Source: Betaproteobacteria bacterium
GTDB lineage: Bacteria > Pseudomonadota > Gammaproteobacteria > Burkholderiales > Rhodocyclaceae
NCBI GenBank assembly: GCA_028868235.1
Contig: JAGWUW010000098.1
Location: 1 to 8,204, forward strand
Length of the DNA: 8,204 nt
Direction: 5' to 3'
Part shown: one piece after another, positions 1-7,440 of the stretch
Position numbering within the stretch: the first letter of the stretch is position 1
Layout: each line of letters starts with the position of its first letter
Made by a program: the position numbers and the translations under genes
Notes under the pieces: generated by a model
What the model was told of the DNA's origin: nothing
Database searches by the model: none
What the model saw: the letters and a program-made list of their open reading frames with translations, nothing else

Positions 1-2633
1 TCCATGCCGGGCATGTTGAGGTCGACCATGATGCAGTCGAAGGGGGGGGCATCGTTGTCCAGGCGAGATAGGGCGGCATTGCCCGAGTCATCGGTCTCGA
101 CGGTGCAGCCGTGTTTTTCGAGCAGTCGGGCCAATACGGTACGGGCCAGTTTGTTGTCGTCGACGACCAGAACACGGTAATTGGCGCTGGTACTTGGCGC
201 AGGTGCCTCGTCCTCGCCGATGCCGAGTTGGACATTGAAGGTGAAGGTCGAGCCGATCAGAGGGGTGCTGTCGACCATGATTGAGCCGCCCATCATCTCA
301 ATCAAGCGCTTGGTGATGACCAAGCCGAGGCCTGTGCCACCGAATTTTCGGGTGACCGAAGTGTCAGCCTGCGTAAAGGGCTGGAACAGGTTGGCCCGCT
401 GTTCCGGTGACATGCCGATCCCGGTATCCTGGATACGGAAGAGCAGGTTAGCGCTGCCATTGCGCCGCTCGGTGCAGTCGGCATAGAGCGTGATGCTGCC
501 ATTGGCGGTGAACTTGATGGCATTGCCGATCAGATTGATGAGCACCTGCGACAGGCGCAAGGCATCGCCACGCAGGCTTTCTGGCACGTTGGGCGAAACC
601 ACATACTCGAGCACCAGTTTCTTTTCCTGGACTCGCGTCCGAAGCAGGCTGGAGAGGTTGTCGAGGACGTCATCGAGACGGAAATTGGCATCTTCGAGCT
701 GCATGCCGCCCGCATCGATCTTCGAAAAATCGAGCACGTCATTAACGATGGCTAGCAGCAATTTGCCGGCGCCTTCGATACGGCGCACGTATTCCAATTC
801 GCGCGGACCGAGCGGGCCTTGCAGCAGCAGGTAGGAGAGACCGATTACCCCGTTCAGCGGTGTCCGGATTTCGTGACTCATATTGGCCAGGAAATCAGCG
901 CGGGCCTGTGCCAGCGCTTCGGCTTCCTGTTGGGCCAGTTCGCGCATGCGGGCCAGAGTACGTTCGCGGTCGTTGTCGAAGGCGAGCCGGTTGCGCAAGG
1001 TTTCCAGGCCGTGGATGACCTTGGCGATCTCGTCGTCGCCCTGAATATCGAGCGGTGTGTTGAAGCGACCGGCGGAAATCGACTGAAAGGTTGGTAGGAC
1101 TTGCGCATTCAGCGGTTCCAGCACAAATTTGCGCAGGAGCAGGACGATGGTGACAAAAATGACGCTGGCCATGATCAGGCCGCCGGCTATGACCAGCCAT
1201 ACGATGCGCTGAGCCAAGGAGCTGAATTCCTCTACCGAGGTGCCCCCGGCAATGATCCAGCGTGGATTGTCGAGCACTTCGAAAACGACCAATTTTTTGC
1301 GGGGAAATCGTTCGCCGGCCTCCTCGTTTCTCCAAGCGTAGCTGATCTCTCCGCGACGCTGTTTCAGCATTTCGCCGACGAGGCTCTCGCCGCTGCCCAG
1401 TTGGAAGTTGCCGAGGTTCTGGCCTTCCTTGTACGGATGGAGGATCAACTCTCCGTAATGATCGCCTGCTGAGCCATCGACGATGTAGTAGTAGCCGCTG
1501 TCACCGATCTGCATGGAACGGATTTGGGTCTTGAATGGCTTGAGCTGTTCTCCGATGTCGATACCGATGACGCTGGCGCCGATGACTTCGCCATTTCGGT
1601 CGAGAATCGGGGCGTAGCGAGTCACATATTGCCGGCCAAAGACCCGGGCCGGGCCGATATAGGCCCCCCCCTTCATTAGGGGTTGGTAGGCCGGGTTTTC
1701 GGCTTCCAGATAGCTGCCGAGGGCAGGTTTCCCGTTTTCGTCGAGAGCCGAGCTCATCCGTCGCTGAAAACCCTGGGAGGTGAGGAGGAATACGGTGCCG
1801 GCTCCCCGCAAGTCACGCAGAACCCCCTCGATCTCCCGGTGTTCGGGACTGTCGGGCTGGTCGAGCATGGCCTCAAGGCTTTGGCGGGTGATCTTGTCCC
1901 TGCCGCCAAATGCTTCGTAAAGACGATCGGAAAATATCTTGGAGTATTCGACCGCTTCGATGTTGGCGCTCTCGATACGGGATGAAACGGCGGCGCGTAG
2001 CAAGCTGACGTCATGGATCAACTGCTGGCGGGCATTGTCGTCGAGAACGCGGGTGACATGGCCGGCCAAAAAATAGCTGGCGATGCCAAGGATGATGATG
2101 GCGGCGAGTAACGATGCGGCAATCAGCTTGATACCGAGCGAGGAATTCTGAAAAGCGCTAACCAGCGTATTCCAGGGACGGCGCCGCATGACCTTGCCAT
2201 GCCGGACAAAGAGGTCGGAATGGGGTTGCTCGCGCAGCGTGGCGTAGGCCTGCTCCGCCGCAGCAATCTGTTCGCGGCTGGGTTTGTTGCGCATGGACAG
2301 GTAGCCCGCGCGCTTGTTACCCTCACGGATTGGTGAAATGTGGGCTTCGACCCAGTACGTATCGCCGTTCTTGCAGCGGTTCTTGATCAGGCCCACCCAG
2401 GGGCGGCCGGCCTTGATGTCGCGCCAGAGATCGACAAACACTTCCGCCGGCATGTCCGGGTGGCGAATGATGTTCTGGGGTTGGCCAATTAATTCATCTT
2501 CAGCGTAGCCGCTAACGTCGATGAAATCCTGATTGGCGAAAACGATCCGTCCGCGCTCATCGGTGCGTGAGATGATGGTTTGATCATCCCTCAGTTCGAT
2601 CTGGTGGCCGGTTATTGCACCGTTGTCGCGCAT
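1..2633 (-). CDS. Membrane-bound hybrid sensor histidine kinase with Aer-type PAS, Cache, HAMP and receiver domains (C-terminus cut by window edge)
   Basis: The reading frame is open from ATG at 2633 to the left edge: 877 codons without a stop, so the 3' end is missing. Domains in order: Aer-like PAS (about 10-120) with N34, R57-H-P-D-M-P62 and W70, the signature of the FAD-binding PAS of E. coli Aer; membrane segment 1 (about 167-191); an extracytoplasmic region of about 285 residues resembling a Cache_3-Cache_2 sensor; membrane segment 2 (about 477-500); HAMP (about 501-555); a short coiled coil; HisKA with phospho-acceptor H587 in [11 protein letters not shown]; HATPase with N700/N704, D736-TGIG and GGTGLGL (765-771); receiver with D825/D826 and phospho-acceptor D871. 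It probably autophosphorylates at the inner membrane and passes phosphate to its own receiver; an HPt domain may follow outside the window. No start codon lies upstream in frame before a stop at 2721-2723. A GAGGA sits 12 nt before the ATG, a long spacing. Ligand and cofactor are inferred from family resemblance. Confidence 0.93.
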   Translation of the reverse strand, partial: MRDNGAITGHQIELRDDQTIISRTDERGRIVFANQDFIDVSGYAEDELIGQPQNIIRHPDMPAEVFVDLWRDIKAGRPWVGLIKNRCKNGDTYWVEAHISPIREGNKRAGYLSMRNKPSREQIAAAEQAYATLREQPHSDLFVRHGKVMRRRPWNTLVSAFQNSSLGIKLIAASLLAAIIILGIASYFLAGHVTRVLDDNARQQLIHDVSLLRAAVSSRIESANIEAVEYSKIFSDRLYEAFGGRDKITRQSLEAMLDQPDSPEHREIEGVLRDLRGAGTVFLLTSQGFQRRMSSALDENGKPALGSYLEAENPAYQPLMKGGAYIGPARVFGRQYVTRYAPILDRNGEVIGASVIGIDIGEQLKPFKTQIRSMQIGDSGYYYIVDGSAGDHYGELILHPYKEGQNLGNFQLGSGESLVGEMLKQRRGEISYAWRNEEAGERFPRKKLVVFEVLDNPRWIIAGGTSVEEFSSLAQRIVWLVIAGGLIMASVIFVTIVLLLRKFVLEPLNAQVLPTFQSISAGRFNTPLDIQGDDEIAKVIHGLETLRNRLAFDNDRERTLARMRELAQQEAEALAQARADFLANMSHEIRTPLNGVIGLSYLLLQGPLGPRELEYVRRIEGAGKLLLAIVNDVLDFSKIDAGGMQLEDANFRLDDVLDNLSSLLRTRVQEKKLVLEYVVSPNVPESLRGDALRLSQVLINLIGNAIKFTANGSITLYADCTERRNGSANLLFRIQDTGIGMSPEQRANLFQPFTQADTSVTRKFGGTGLGLVITKRLIEMMGGSIMVDSTPLIGSTFTFNVQLGIGEDEAPAPSTSANYRVLVVDDNKLARTVLARLLEKHGCTVETDDSGNAALSRLDNDAPPFDCIMVDLNMPGM

Positions 2634-2795
2634 TGAGAAACCGTATCCTCGAACGGTCGGCGGACAAGTCCGCCGAGGGGTATCATGCGGCCTAGCCGCT
2701 TCGATATCGAATGAAAAGTATTACTAAAATAATAACTTCTCCCGGGGACTTTTAACAGACTGACGTTTTTCGCAATCCTGCGTCATATCGGGGAC
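2634..2795 (-). promoter_or_regulatory. AT-rich intergenic region upstream of the membrane hybrid kinase
   Basis: These 162 nt separate the response-regulator stop from the start of the membrane kinase, both on the minus strand. The middle (about 2700-2735) is much more AT-rich than its surroundings, as expected of a promoter. A tentative sigma-70-like pair on the minus strand is TATTAT (2729-2734, five of six matches to the -10 consensus) with a poor -35, CTGTTA (2753-2758), 18 nt upstream. It also holds the 10-bp palindrome TCGATATCGA (2701-2710) and a stem-loop annotated separately. No terminator with a T-tract follows the regulator gene on the minus strand, so read-through into the kinase is possible. 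The promoter call is weak. Confidence 0.35.
2657..2676 (-). repeat. Perfect 8-bp stem, 4-nt loop inverted repeat in the kinase leader
   Basis: TCGGCGGA and TCCGCCGA pair perfectly around a 4-nt loop (CTTG read on the minus strand). The hairpin lies 23 nt upstream of the membrane-kinase ATG, close to its weak Shine-Dalgarno (2646-2650). No T-run follows on either strand, so it is not a canonical intrinsic terminator. It could be a leader structure affecting translation or a protein-binding site; the sequence does not decide. Confidence 0.55.
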
Positions 2796-3515
2796 TCAAG
2801 GCGTTTCGCCAGACCAGGTGACGGCAGCCAGGAAGAGGTAGCCGGCGCCGTAGACAGTCTTGATGAAGGCCGGGCTTTCCGGGTCTGGTTCGAGTTTGCG
2901 ACGCAGGCGCGAGATGCGGACATCGATGGCGCGGTCAGTCGGAGCCAGATCGCGACTGCCCATCAGCTTTTCGCGTTGCAGGATACGGTTCGGATTATTG
3001 ACGAAAACCTTGAGCAATTCGGACTCGGCGGTACTCAGCGCATGCTCCTCGCCATTGGGAGCATGCAGCCGGTTGTTGCCGAGGTTGAAGCGCCAGCCAC
3101 CAAATTCGGCCATCTGGCGGACTGTTGTATCGGCGCCTTCGCGGCGACGGACGATGCTGCGCACGCGTGCAACCAGTTCGCGCGGTTCGAAGGGCTTCAG
3201 CATGTAATCGTCGGCACCGAGTTCGAGGCCCATGACACGGTCGCTGACATGGGCGCGGCCGGTCAGGATCAGAATGCCGCAGGCGGACTGCACGCGGACC
3301 CGCTGCATGGCCTCGATACCGTCCATGTCCGGCAGACCGAGGTCGATGATGCACAGATCGGGAGCCAACGCACGCAGGCGGCGCAGCAGATCGCCGGCGC
3401 TGCGGCACCAGACGGTACGGAAACCGAAGTCGGCGAGCACCTGTTCGATGATCTTGGCGACGTCCGGGTCGTCCTCGACGATGGCAATCAACTTGGCGGG
3501 TTCGTGGTCTTTCAT
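2796..3515 (-). CDS. OmpR-family DNA-binding response regulator
   Basis: A 239-residue protein of normal length for the OmpR/PhoB family. The N-terminal receiver (about 8-120) has every switch residue: acidic pocket E14/D15, phospho-acceptor D58 in CIIDLGLPDMDG, T85 and K107 in LKPF. The C-terminal winged helix (about 135-232) has the family recognition region RAIDVRISRLRRKL and the wing motif TVYGAGYLF. It would bind DNA when phosphorylated and regulate transcription. It starts inside the end of the upstream kinase gene through an ATGA overlap (3512-3515), with GGGAG (3521-3525) five nt before its ATG, so translation is probably coupled and the kinase is its likely partner. The target genes cannot be read from the sequence; the palindrome at 5573-5589 upstream of the operon is the best candidate site. 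It is not assigned to a named regulator. Confidence 0.95.
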   Translation of the reverse strand: MKDHEPAKLIAIVEDDPDVAKIIEQVLADFGFRTVWCRSAGDLLRRLRALAPDLCIIDLGLPDMDGIEAMQRVRVQSACGILILTGRAHVSDRVMGLELGADDYMLKPFEPRELVARVRSIVRRREGADTTVRQMAEFGGWRFNLGNNRLHAPNGEEHALSTAESELLKVFVNNPNRILQREKLMGSRDLAPTDRAIDVRISRLRRKLEPDPESPAFIKTVYGAGYLFLAAVTWSGETP

Positions 3516-5533
3516 GCTTTCTCCCGGTTGGCACGCAATAAGGCACGCGCCAGATCCTGACGCACGAAGGGCTTGGCCAGCACGGGCAGGTCGCTGGTAG
3601 CTCCGGCATCGGTTTCGTCGGTATAGCCGCTCATCAAGACGATGCGTGTGTCAGGCCGGCGAATCAGGATGGTTTCGGCCAATTGGCGGCCGTTGATACC
3701 ACCCGGCATGATCACATCGCTGACGACGATGGCAATGTCTATGATCTGGTCGATCATATCGAGCGCCTGATGGCCATCCTCAGCTTCGATGACCGGGTAG
3801 CCGAGGTCGATCAACTGCTGGCGTACGACGCGGCGGACATTCGGCTCGTCCTCGACGAGCAGGACTAGTTCGCCGCCATGTGGCAGGCCAGCTTCTTCTC
3901 CCGGCTGTTCGGCATCCGGTTCCGGCGTGGTACGGGGCAGGACCATCAGTACGGTAGTGCCTTGGCCAGGCTGGCTGTGGATGGCAATGCCACCCCCGGA
4001 TTGCTTGGCGAAACCATAAGCCATAGCCAGGCCGAGACCACTGCCCAGGCCAAGGCGCTTAGTGGTGAAGAAGGGCTCACAGGCGCGGGCCAGGGTGGTC
4101 GCATCCATGCCGCAGCCGTTGTCGGCGACCTCGATCAGGACGTAATGGCCGGTCGGGACATCGAAGGCGGCGGCATTGGTCGTTAGTTCGACGGCGCGGG
4201 CGGCGATGTGCAGGCGTCCGCCATCAGGCATGGCGTCGCGCGAATTCAGCGCAAAATTGAGCAGTGCGCTTTCCAGCTGACCGGAGTCGACCAGAGCGTG
4301 CACCGCGGCGGCGCTCAGGTCAGTCGATACTGCAATCGACTCGGGTAGCGAGCGGCGGACCAGCTTGGCCAGACTGGCGATCAACTGCCCGATATCGACC
4401 GCCTGCGGCTCCAGTGGCTGTTGGCGCGAGAAGGTGAGCAGGCGCTTGATCAGCTGCACCCCGCGGCGCGCCGACTGTAGCGCTGGTTCGACGAATTCGT
4501 TGACACCGCCATCGTCCGGACGGTGATCCTGCAGTGCGGCCAGGTTGCCGATGATCACCGTGAGTAGATTATTGAAATCGTGAGCCAGGCCGCCGGTCAG
4601 CTGGCCGATGGCTTCCATCTTCTGGGCTTGGACGAGGGCAGCCTGCATGCGCTTCTGCTCGGTGATCTCGTGCGAGAAGACGAAGAAACCCAGCGTTTCC
4701 CCTTCGGTGCTGATTTCCGGGACTAGCGTGCTCTGCGCAAAAACGGTCTGTCCCTGGCGCTGCATCTGGTATTCGTAGGTGACCTGCTGGCCGGACAGGG
4801 CGCGGCGCACGGACTCCCTGACCTGGCCGTAAACCTCGGGCCCGATTACGTCGAGGACGGCGCGGCCGGTGACGCCGCCTTCCGGGTGGCCATACCAGTC
4901 CGCATAGCCCTTGTTGGCGTACTGGTAGACCTCGTTTTTGTCGACGTAACCGATGAGGATGGGGATGGTGTCGTTGATTAGGCGCAGGCGGGCTTCGCTA
5001 CGGCCCAGCGCGGCGGCGATGCGCTCGTTTTCCTCGTTGGCGCGGCGCAGGTTGGCGTTCGCATTTTCCAGTTGGGCAGTACGTCGGCGCACCCGTTCAT
5101 CGAGCTGGATATTCTGGTGTTCGGTCAGGTGCTCAATGTAGCGCTGTTCGGTAACGTCACTGTACAGCGTGACAAAGCCCCGATGCGGCAGGGGTTCGCC
5201 ACGTAACTGCAAAACCCGGCCGTTCGGCCGTTGGCGTTCGGTGACGTGCGGCGAGAAATTGCGGGCGGCGCCGACCCGTTCGGCGATCTGCACTTCCCGG
5301 TCGCCCGGCCCATATTCGCCGCGCTCGGCGTTGTGGCGGATGAAACTCTCGAAAGGCGCGCCGACAAAGGCCAACTCGTCCGGAAATTCGAGCAGTTGCA
5401 GGAACGTCCGGTTCCAGGCGACCAGCCGCAAATCGCCATCGAAGACGGTGATTCCTTGGTCGAGCAGGTCGAGTCCGGCCTGCAGCATGGTGTAGCGCTG
5501 GGCGGGATCGGCGGTGGAGTTTTCGGACGACAT
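3512..5533 (-). CDS. Soluble hybrid sensor histidine kinase with two PAS domains and a C-terminal receiver
   Basis: A 673-residue protein with no membrane segment, so a cytosolic sensor is expected. Domains: PAS_7-like (about 15-130; GITVFDGDLRLVAWNRTF, ending in the DVTEQ linker); a charged coiled coil (about 135-182); a second PAS (about 183-292, ending HEITEQK); a HisKA of the HPK4 (NtrB-like) type with H318 in GLAHDFNNLL; HATPase with N426/N430, D471-NGCG and GLGSGLGL (495-502); receiver (about 555-670) with E561/D562, phospho-acceptor D606, S635 and K654. It would autophosphorylate at H318 in response to an internal signal and pass phosphate to its own receiver, to the overlapping OmpR-type regulator, or to both. 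No HPt domain is present. The start is the ATG at 5533; no convincing Shine-Dalgarno precedes it. It heads the operon with the regulator and diverges from the acyl-CoA synthetase gene. The signal sensed is unknown. Confidence 0.95.
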   Translation of the reverse strand: MSSENSTADPAQRYTMLQAGLDLLDQGITVFDGDLRLVAWNRTFLQLLEFPDELAFVGAPFESFIRHNAERGEYGPGDREVQIAERVGAARNFSPHVTERQRPNGRVLQLRGEPLPHRGFVTLYSDVTEQRYIEHLTEHQNIQLDERVRRRTAQLENANANLRRANEENERIAAALGRSEARLRLINDTIPILIGYVDKNEVYQYANKGYADWYGHPEGGVTGRAVLDVIGPEVYGQVRESVRRALSGQQVTYEYQMQRQGQTVFAQSTLVPEISTEGETLGFFVFSHEITEQKRMQAALVQAQKMEAIGQLTGGLAHDFNNLLTVIIGNLAALQDHRPDDGGVNEFVEPALQSARRGVQLIKRLLTFSRQQPLEPQAVDIGQLIASLAKLVRRSLPESIAVSTDLSAAAVHALVDSGQLESALLNFALNSRDAMPDGGRLHIAARAVELTTNAAAFDVPTGHYVLIEVADNGCGMDATTLARACEPFFTTKRLGLGSGLGLAMAYGFAKQSGGGIAIHSQPGQGTTVLMVLPRTTPEPDAEQPGEEAGLPHGGELVLLVEDEPNVRRVVRQQLIDLGYPVIEAEDGHQALDMIDQIIDIAIVVSDVIMPGGINGRQLAETILIRRPDTRIVLMSGYTDETDAGATSDLPVLAKPFVRQDLARALLRANREKA

Positions 5534-5572
5534 CGGACGATTCTAGTGCACGCGAACGGGTGGAATTCGGGG

Positions 5573-5589
5573 TGTAACGATTCGTTACA
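5573..5589. promoter_or_regulatory. Operator-like perfect inverted repeat TGTAACGA-T-TCGTTACA
   Basis: Two exactly complementary 8-nt arms (5573-5580 and 5582-5589) flank one central base. It lies 39 nt upstream of the soluble-kinase start and about 150 nt upstream of the synthetase start. The arms are too AT-mixed and the spacer too short to form an RNA hairpin loop, so a binding site for a dimeric regulator is the more natural reading. The GTTACA half resembles the end of the E. coli RstA box (also an OmpR-family regulator), a weak analogy only. The binding protein is unknown; the OmpR-type regulator of this operon or a TetR/GntR-type fatty-acid regulator encoded elsewhere are the candidates. 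Confidence 0.6.
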
Positions 5590-5727
5590 TTCTGCCAATA
5601 GTTGCGCAAGAGTGTTTTGCGATTCTCCTGAAAAACCAAAGCACGGTTACGGGCGCACACCTCGGATAGATGCCTGGATCGGCAATAACTTGCAGCAACG
5701 AGAACAGCACACTCGGCAAGAAAACGT

Positions 5728-5733
5728 GAGGAG
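5728..5733 (+). promoter_or_regulatory. Ribosome binding site GAGGAG supporting the GTG start at 5740
   Basis: A strong Shine-Dalgarno, GAGGAG, lies six nt before GTG at 5740. It decides this non-ATG start, which yields the N-terminus MVNPYTVGLDRNPANY expected for this synthetase group. Confidence 0.85.
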
Positions 5734-5739
5734 AAAACC

Positions 5740-7377
5740 GTGGTTAACCCGTACACCGTAGGGCTGGACCGGAATCCGGCCAATTATGTTCCACTGTCCC
5801 CGCTGACCTTCATCGAACGGTCGGCCTTCATCTATCCTAAGCGTATTTCCGTCATCCAGGGCGCCCGCCAATATACCTGGAAGGAAAGTTACGATCGTGC
5901 CCGTCAGCTGGCTTCGGCTCTGCAGGGCCGGGGTATCGGCAAGGGCGACACGGTCGCCGTCATGTTGCCGAACACGGCCGCCATGTTCGAGTGCCATTTC
6001 GGCGTGCCGATGATCGGTGCCGTGCTGAACACCCTGAACACTCGCCTCGATGCCGAAGCCATCGCCTTCATGCTAGCCCACGGCGAAGCCAAGGTGCTGA
6101 TTACCGACCTTGAATTCTCCAAGGTCATCAAGGCAGCCCTGGAACTGCTCGACGGACCGAAGCCGCTGGTCATCGACAGTCTCGACCCGGATTACACCGA
6201 AGGCGAGAAGCTGGGCGAGAAGGACTACGAGGCTTTCCTCAACGAAGGGTCGCCCGATTTCGCATGGCAACTGCCGGCTGACGAGTGGGATGCCATCGCA
6301 CTGAACTACACGTCAGGAACCACCGGTAACCCGAAGGGCGTCGTCTATCATCACCGTGGCGCTTACCTGAACTCGGCATCCAACATCATTTCCTGGGGCA
6401 TGCCCCCGCACGCGGTCTATTTGTGGACCCTGCCGATGTTCCACTGCAATGGCTGGTGCTTCCCTTGGACGCTGGCGGCCAACGCCGGTACCAGCGTCTG
6501 CCTGCGCAAGGTCGATCCGGCCCTGATCTTCGCCCTGATCAAGGAGCACAAGGTCAGCCATATGTGCGGTGCGCCGATCGTATACGGCATGATGATCAAC
6601 GCGCCGGAAAGCCTGCGCGAAGGCATTGAACACCAGGTCAACGGCCTGATCGCCGGCGCTGCGCCCCCGGCCGCGATCATCGAGGGTGCCCAGCGCATGG
6701 GCTTCAACATTACCCACGTGTACGGCCTGACCGAAACCTACGGCCCGGCTTCTGTTTGCGCCAAGCAGCCGGAATGGGACCGGCTCCCGATCGACCTGCA
6801 AGCCGCCCGCAACGGCCGTCAGGGGGTGCGCTACCACATGCAGGAAGCGATCACCGTACTCGACCCGGTCAGCCTTGAGCCGGTGCCCTGGGATGGCGAG
6901 ACGATGGGCGAGATCATGTTTCGCGGCAACCTAGTCATGAAAGGCTATCTGAAGAACGCGAAGGCCACCGAGGAAGCCTTTATCGGTGGTTGGTTCCACA
7001 CGGGTGACCTGGCGGTCGTGCATAGCGACGGCTACGTCAAGATCAAAGACCGTTCCAAGGACGTGATCATTTCTGGCGGCGAGAACATTTCGTCACTGGA
7101 AGTCGAGGATGTGCTCTACCGTCACCCGGCGGTCATCGCCGCAGCCGTCGTCGCCAAACCCGACGAGAAGTGGGGTGAGGTTCCTGCCGCCTTTATCGAA
7201 CTGAAGGCCGATGCGACCTGCAGTGAGGTCGAAATCATCGAGCACTGCCGTGGTCACCTGGCTCGGTTCAAGGTGCCCAAGCAAGTCGTGTTCGGCGAAC
7301 TGCCCAAGACCTCGACCGGCAAGATTCAGAAATACATCCTCCGTCAGCACGCCAATTCGGCGCTGGCCATCGAGTAA
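5740..7377 (+). CDS. AMP-forming acyl-CoA synthetase (fatty-acid/DmdB-like acyl-CoA ligase)
   Basis: This 545-residue member of the acyl-adenylate-forming superfamily has the usual length. It activates a carboxylic acid with ATP and CoA to the acyl-CoA, with AMP and pyrophosphate released, in the cytosol. Visible motifs: the phosphate-binding loop YTSGTTGNPKG (190-200); YGLTETYGP (328-336) with the Mg-binding T331/E332; GWFHTGD (417-423), whose D423 contacts the ATP ribose; the hinge KDRSKD (436-441) followed by ISGGENISS; and the C-terminal catalytic lysine K528 in PKTSTGKIQK. All key residues are intact. The sequence style, including MFHCNGWCFPW, matches the group often annotated simply as acyl-CoA synthetase, near DmdB and plant acyl-activating enzymes; I cannot name the substrate. 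Start is GTG with a strong GAGGAG six nt upstream. An acyl-CoA dehydrogenase gene follows after 63 nt, which fits beta-oxidation of a fatty or related acid. Confidence 0.95.
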   Translation: MVNPYTVGLDRNPANYVPLSPLTFIERSAFIYPKRISVIQGARQYTWKESYDRARQLASALQGRGIGKGDTVAVMLPNTAAMFECHFGVPMIGAVLNTLNTRLDAEAIAFMLAHGEAKVLITDLEFSKVIKAALELLDGPKPLVIDSLDPDYTEGEKLGEKDYEAFLNEGSPDFAWQLPADEWDAIALNYTSGTTGNPKGVVYHHRGAYLNSASNIISWGMPPHAVYLWTLPMFHCNGWCFPWTLAANAGTSVCLRKVDPALIFALIKEHKVSHMCGAPIVYGMMINAPESLREGIEHQVNGLIAGAAPPAAIIEGAQRMGFNITHVYGLTETYGPASVCAKQPEWDRLPIDLQAARNGRQGVRYHMQEAITVLDPVSLEPVPWDGETMGEIMFRGNLVMKGYLKNAKATEEAFIGGWFHTGDLAVVHSDGYVKIKDRSKDVIISGGENISSLEVEDVLYRHPAVIAAAVVAKPDEKWGEVPAAFIELKADATCSEVEIIEHCRGHLARFKVPKQVVFGELPKTSTGKIQKYILRQHANSALAIE

Positions 7378-7390
7378 TTTCCCTTGCGTG

Positions 7391-7424
7391 CCCGCACCTG
7401 TTTCTCGGTGCGGGTGCCTTTTTT
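7391..7424 (+). terminator. Intrinsic terminator between acyl-CoA synthetase and acyl-CoA dehydrogenase genes
   Basis: A perfect 8-bp GC-rich stem (CCCGCACC at 7391-7398 with GGTGCGGG at 7407-7414) encloses an 8-nt loop, with possible wobble extension at the base. A run of six T (7419-7424) follows. It begins 13 nt after the synthetase stop codon and ends 16 nt before the dehydrogenase ATG, leaving no room for a separate promoter downstream. Partial read-through that lowers expression of the second gene, or termination relieved under some condition, would explain its position. Confidence 0.8.
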
Positions 7425-7429
7425 CTGAC

Positions 7430-7435
7430 AAGGAA
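7430..7435 (+). promoter_or_regulatory. Ribosome binding site AAGGAA of the acyl-CoA dehydrogenase
   Basis: AAGGAA ends five nt before the ATG at 7441 and supports that start. It lies only five nt after the T-run of the preceding terminator, so termination and translation signals are tightly packed. Confidence 0.7.
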
Positions 7436-7440
7436 TCCCC

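Larger units (their letters stand above)
5534..5739. promoter_or_regulatory. Divergent intergenic region between the kinase/regulator operon and the acyl-CoA synthetase operon
   Basis: These 206 nt must hold the promoters of both divergent units. The most distinct element is the inverted repeat at 5573-5589. On the minus strand a tentative promoter is TTGGCA (5593-5598, five of six matches to the -35) with TACACC (5571-5576, only three of six matches) 16 nt away; the palindrome would then lie over the spacer and -10. On the plus strand I find no convincing -35/-10 pair, only weak candidates in the AT-richer stretch near 5680-5690. The self-complementary TTGCGCAA (5602-5609) lies nearby. No sigma-54 GG-N10-GC element stood out. 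No small gene is evident. Confidence 0.5.

Noticed and set aside
895..1335. A minus-strand open frame of 146 codons inside the membrane kinase
   Set aside because: It is in a different frame from the continuous kinase frame, which contains all expected motifs from ATG 2633 to the window edge.
181..1472. Several short plus-strand open frames over the left end, which at first suggest that no long gene is present there
   Set aside because: Translating the minus strand by hand gives one uninterrupted kinase frame that simply lacks a stop codon inside the window.
2761..2785. Inverted repeat near the end of the response regulator (TGACG...CGTCA with inner CGCA/TGCG) as a terminator
   Set aside because: The stems are only 4-5 bp, and the T-run lies on the wrong side for minus-strand transcription, so it is not a credible terminator for the regulator.
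2976..3560. A 194-codon plus-strand open frame opposite the response regulator
   Set aside because: It is the complement of a gene with intact receiver and winged-helix motifs; the translation looks like a codon-bias shadow.
5602..5609. Self-complementary TTGCGCAA as a second operator
   Set aside because: An 8-nt palindrome has a good chance of arising at random in GC-rich DNA, and I saw no second copy or spacing relation to support a site.
5231..5761. A 176-codon plus-strand open frame running through the divergent promoter region
   Set aside because: Most of it is antisense to the first PAS domain of the soluble kinase, and it overlaps the start of the synthetase in another frame, with no domain or ribosome site to support it.
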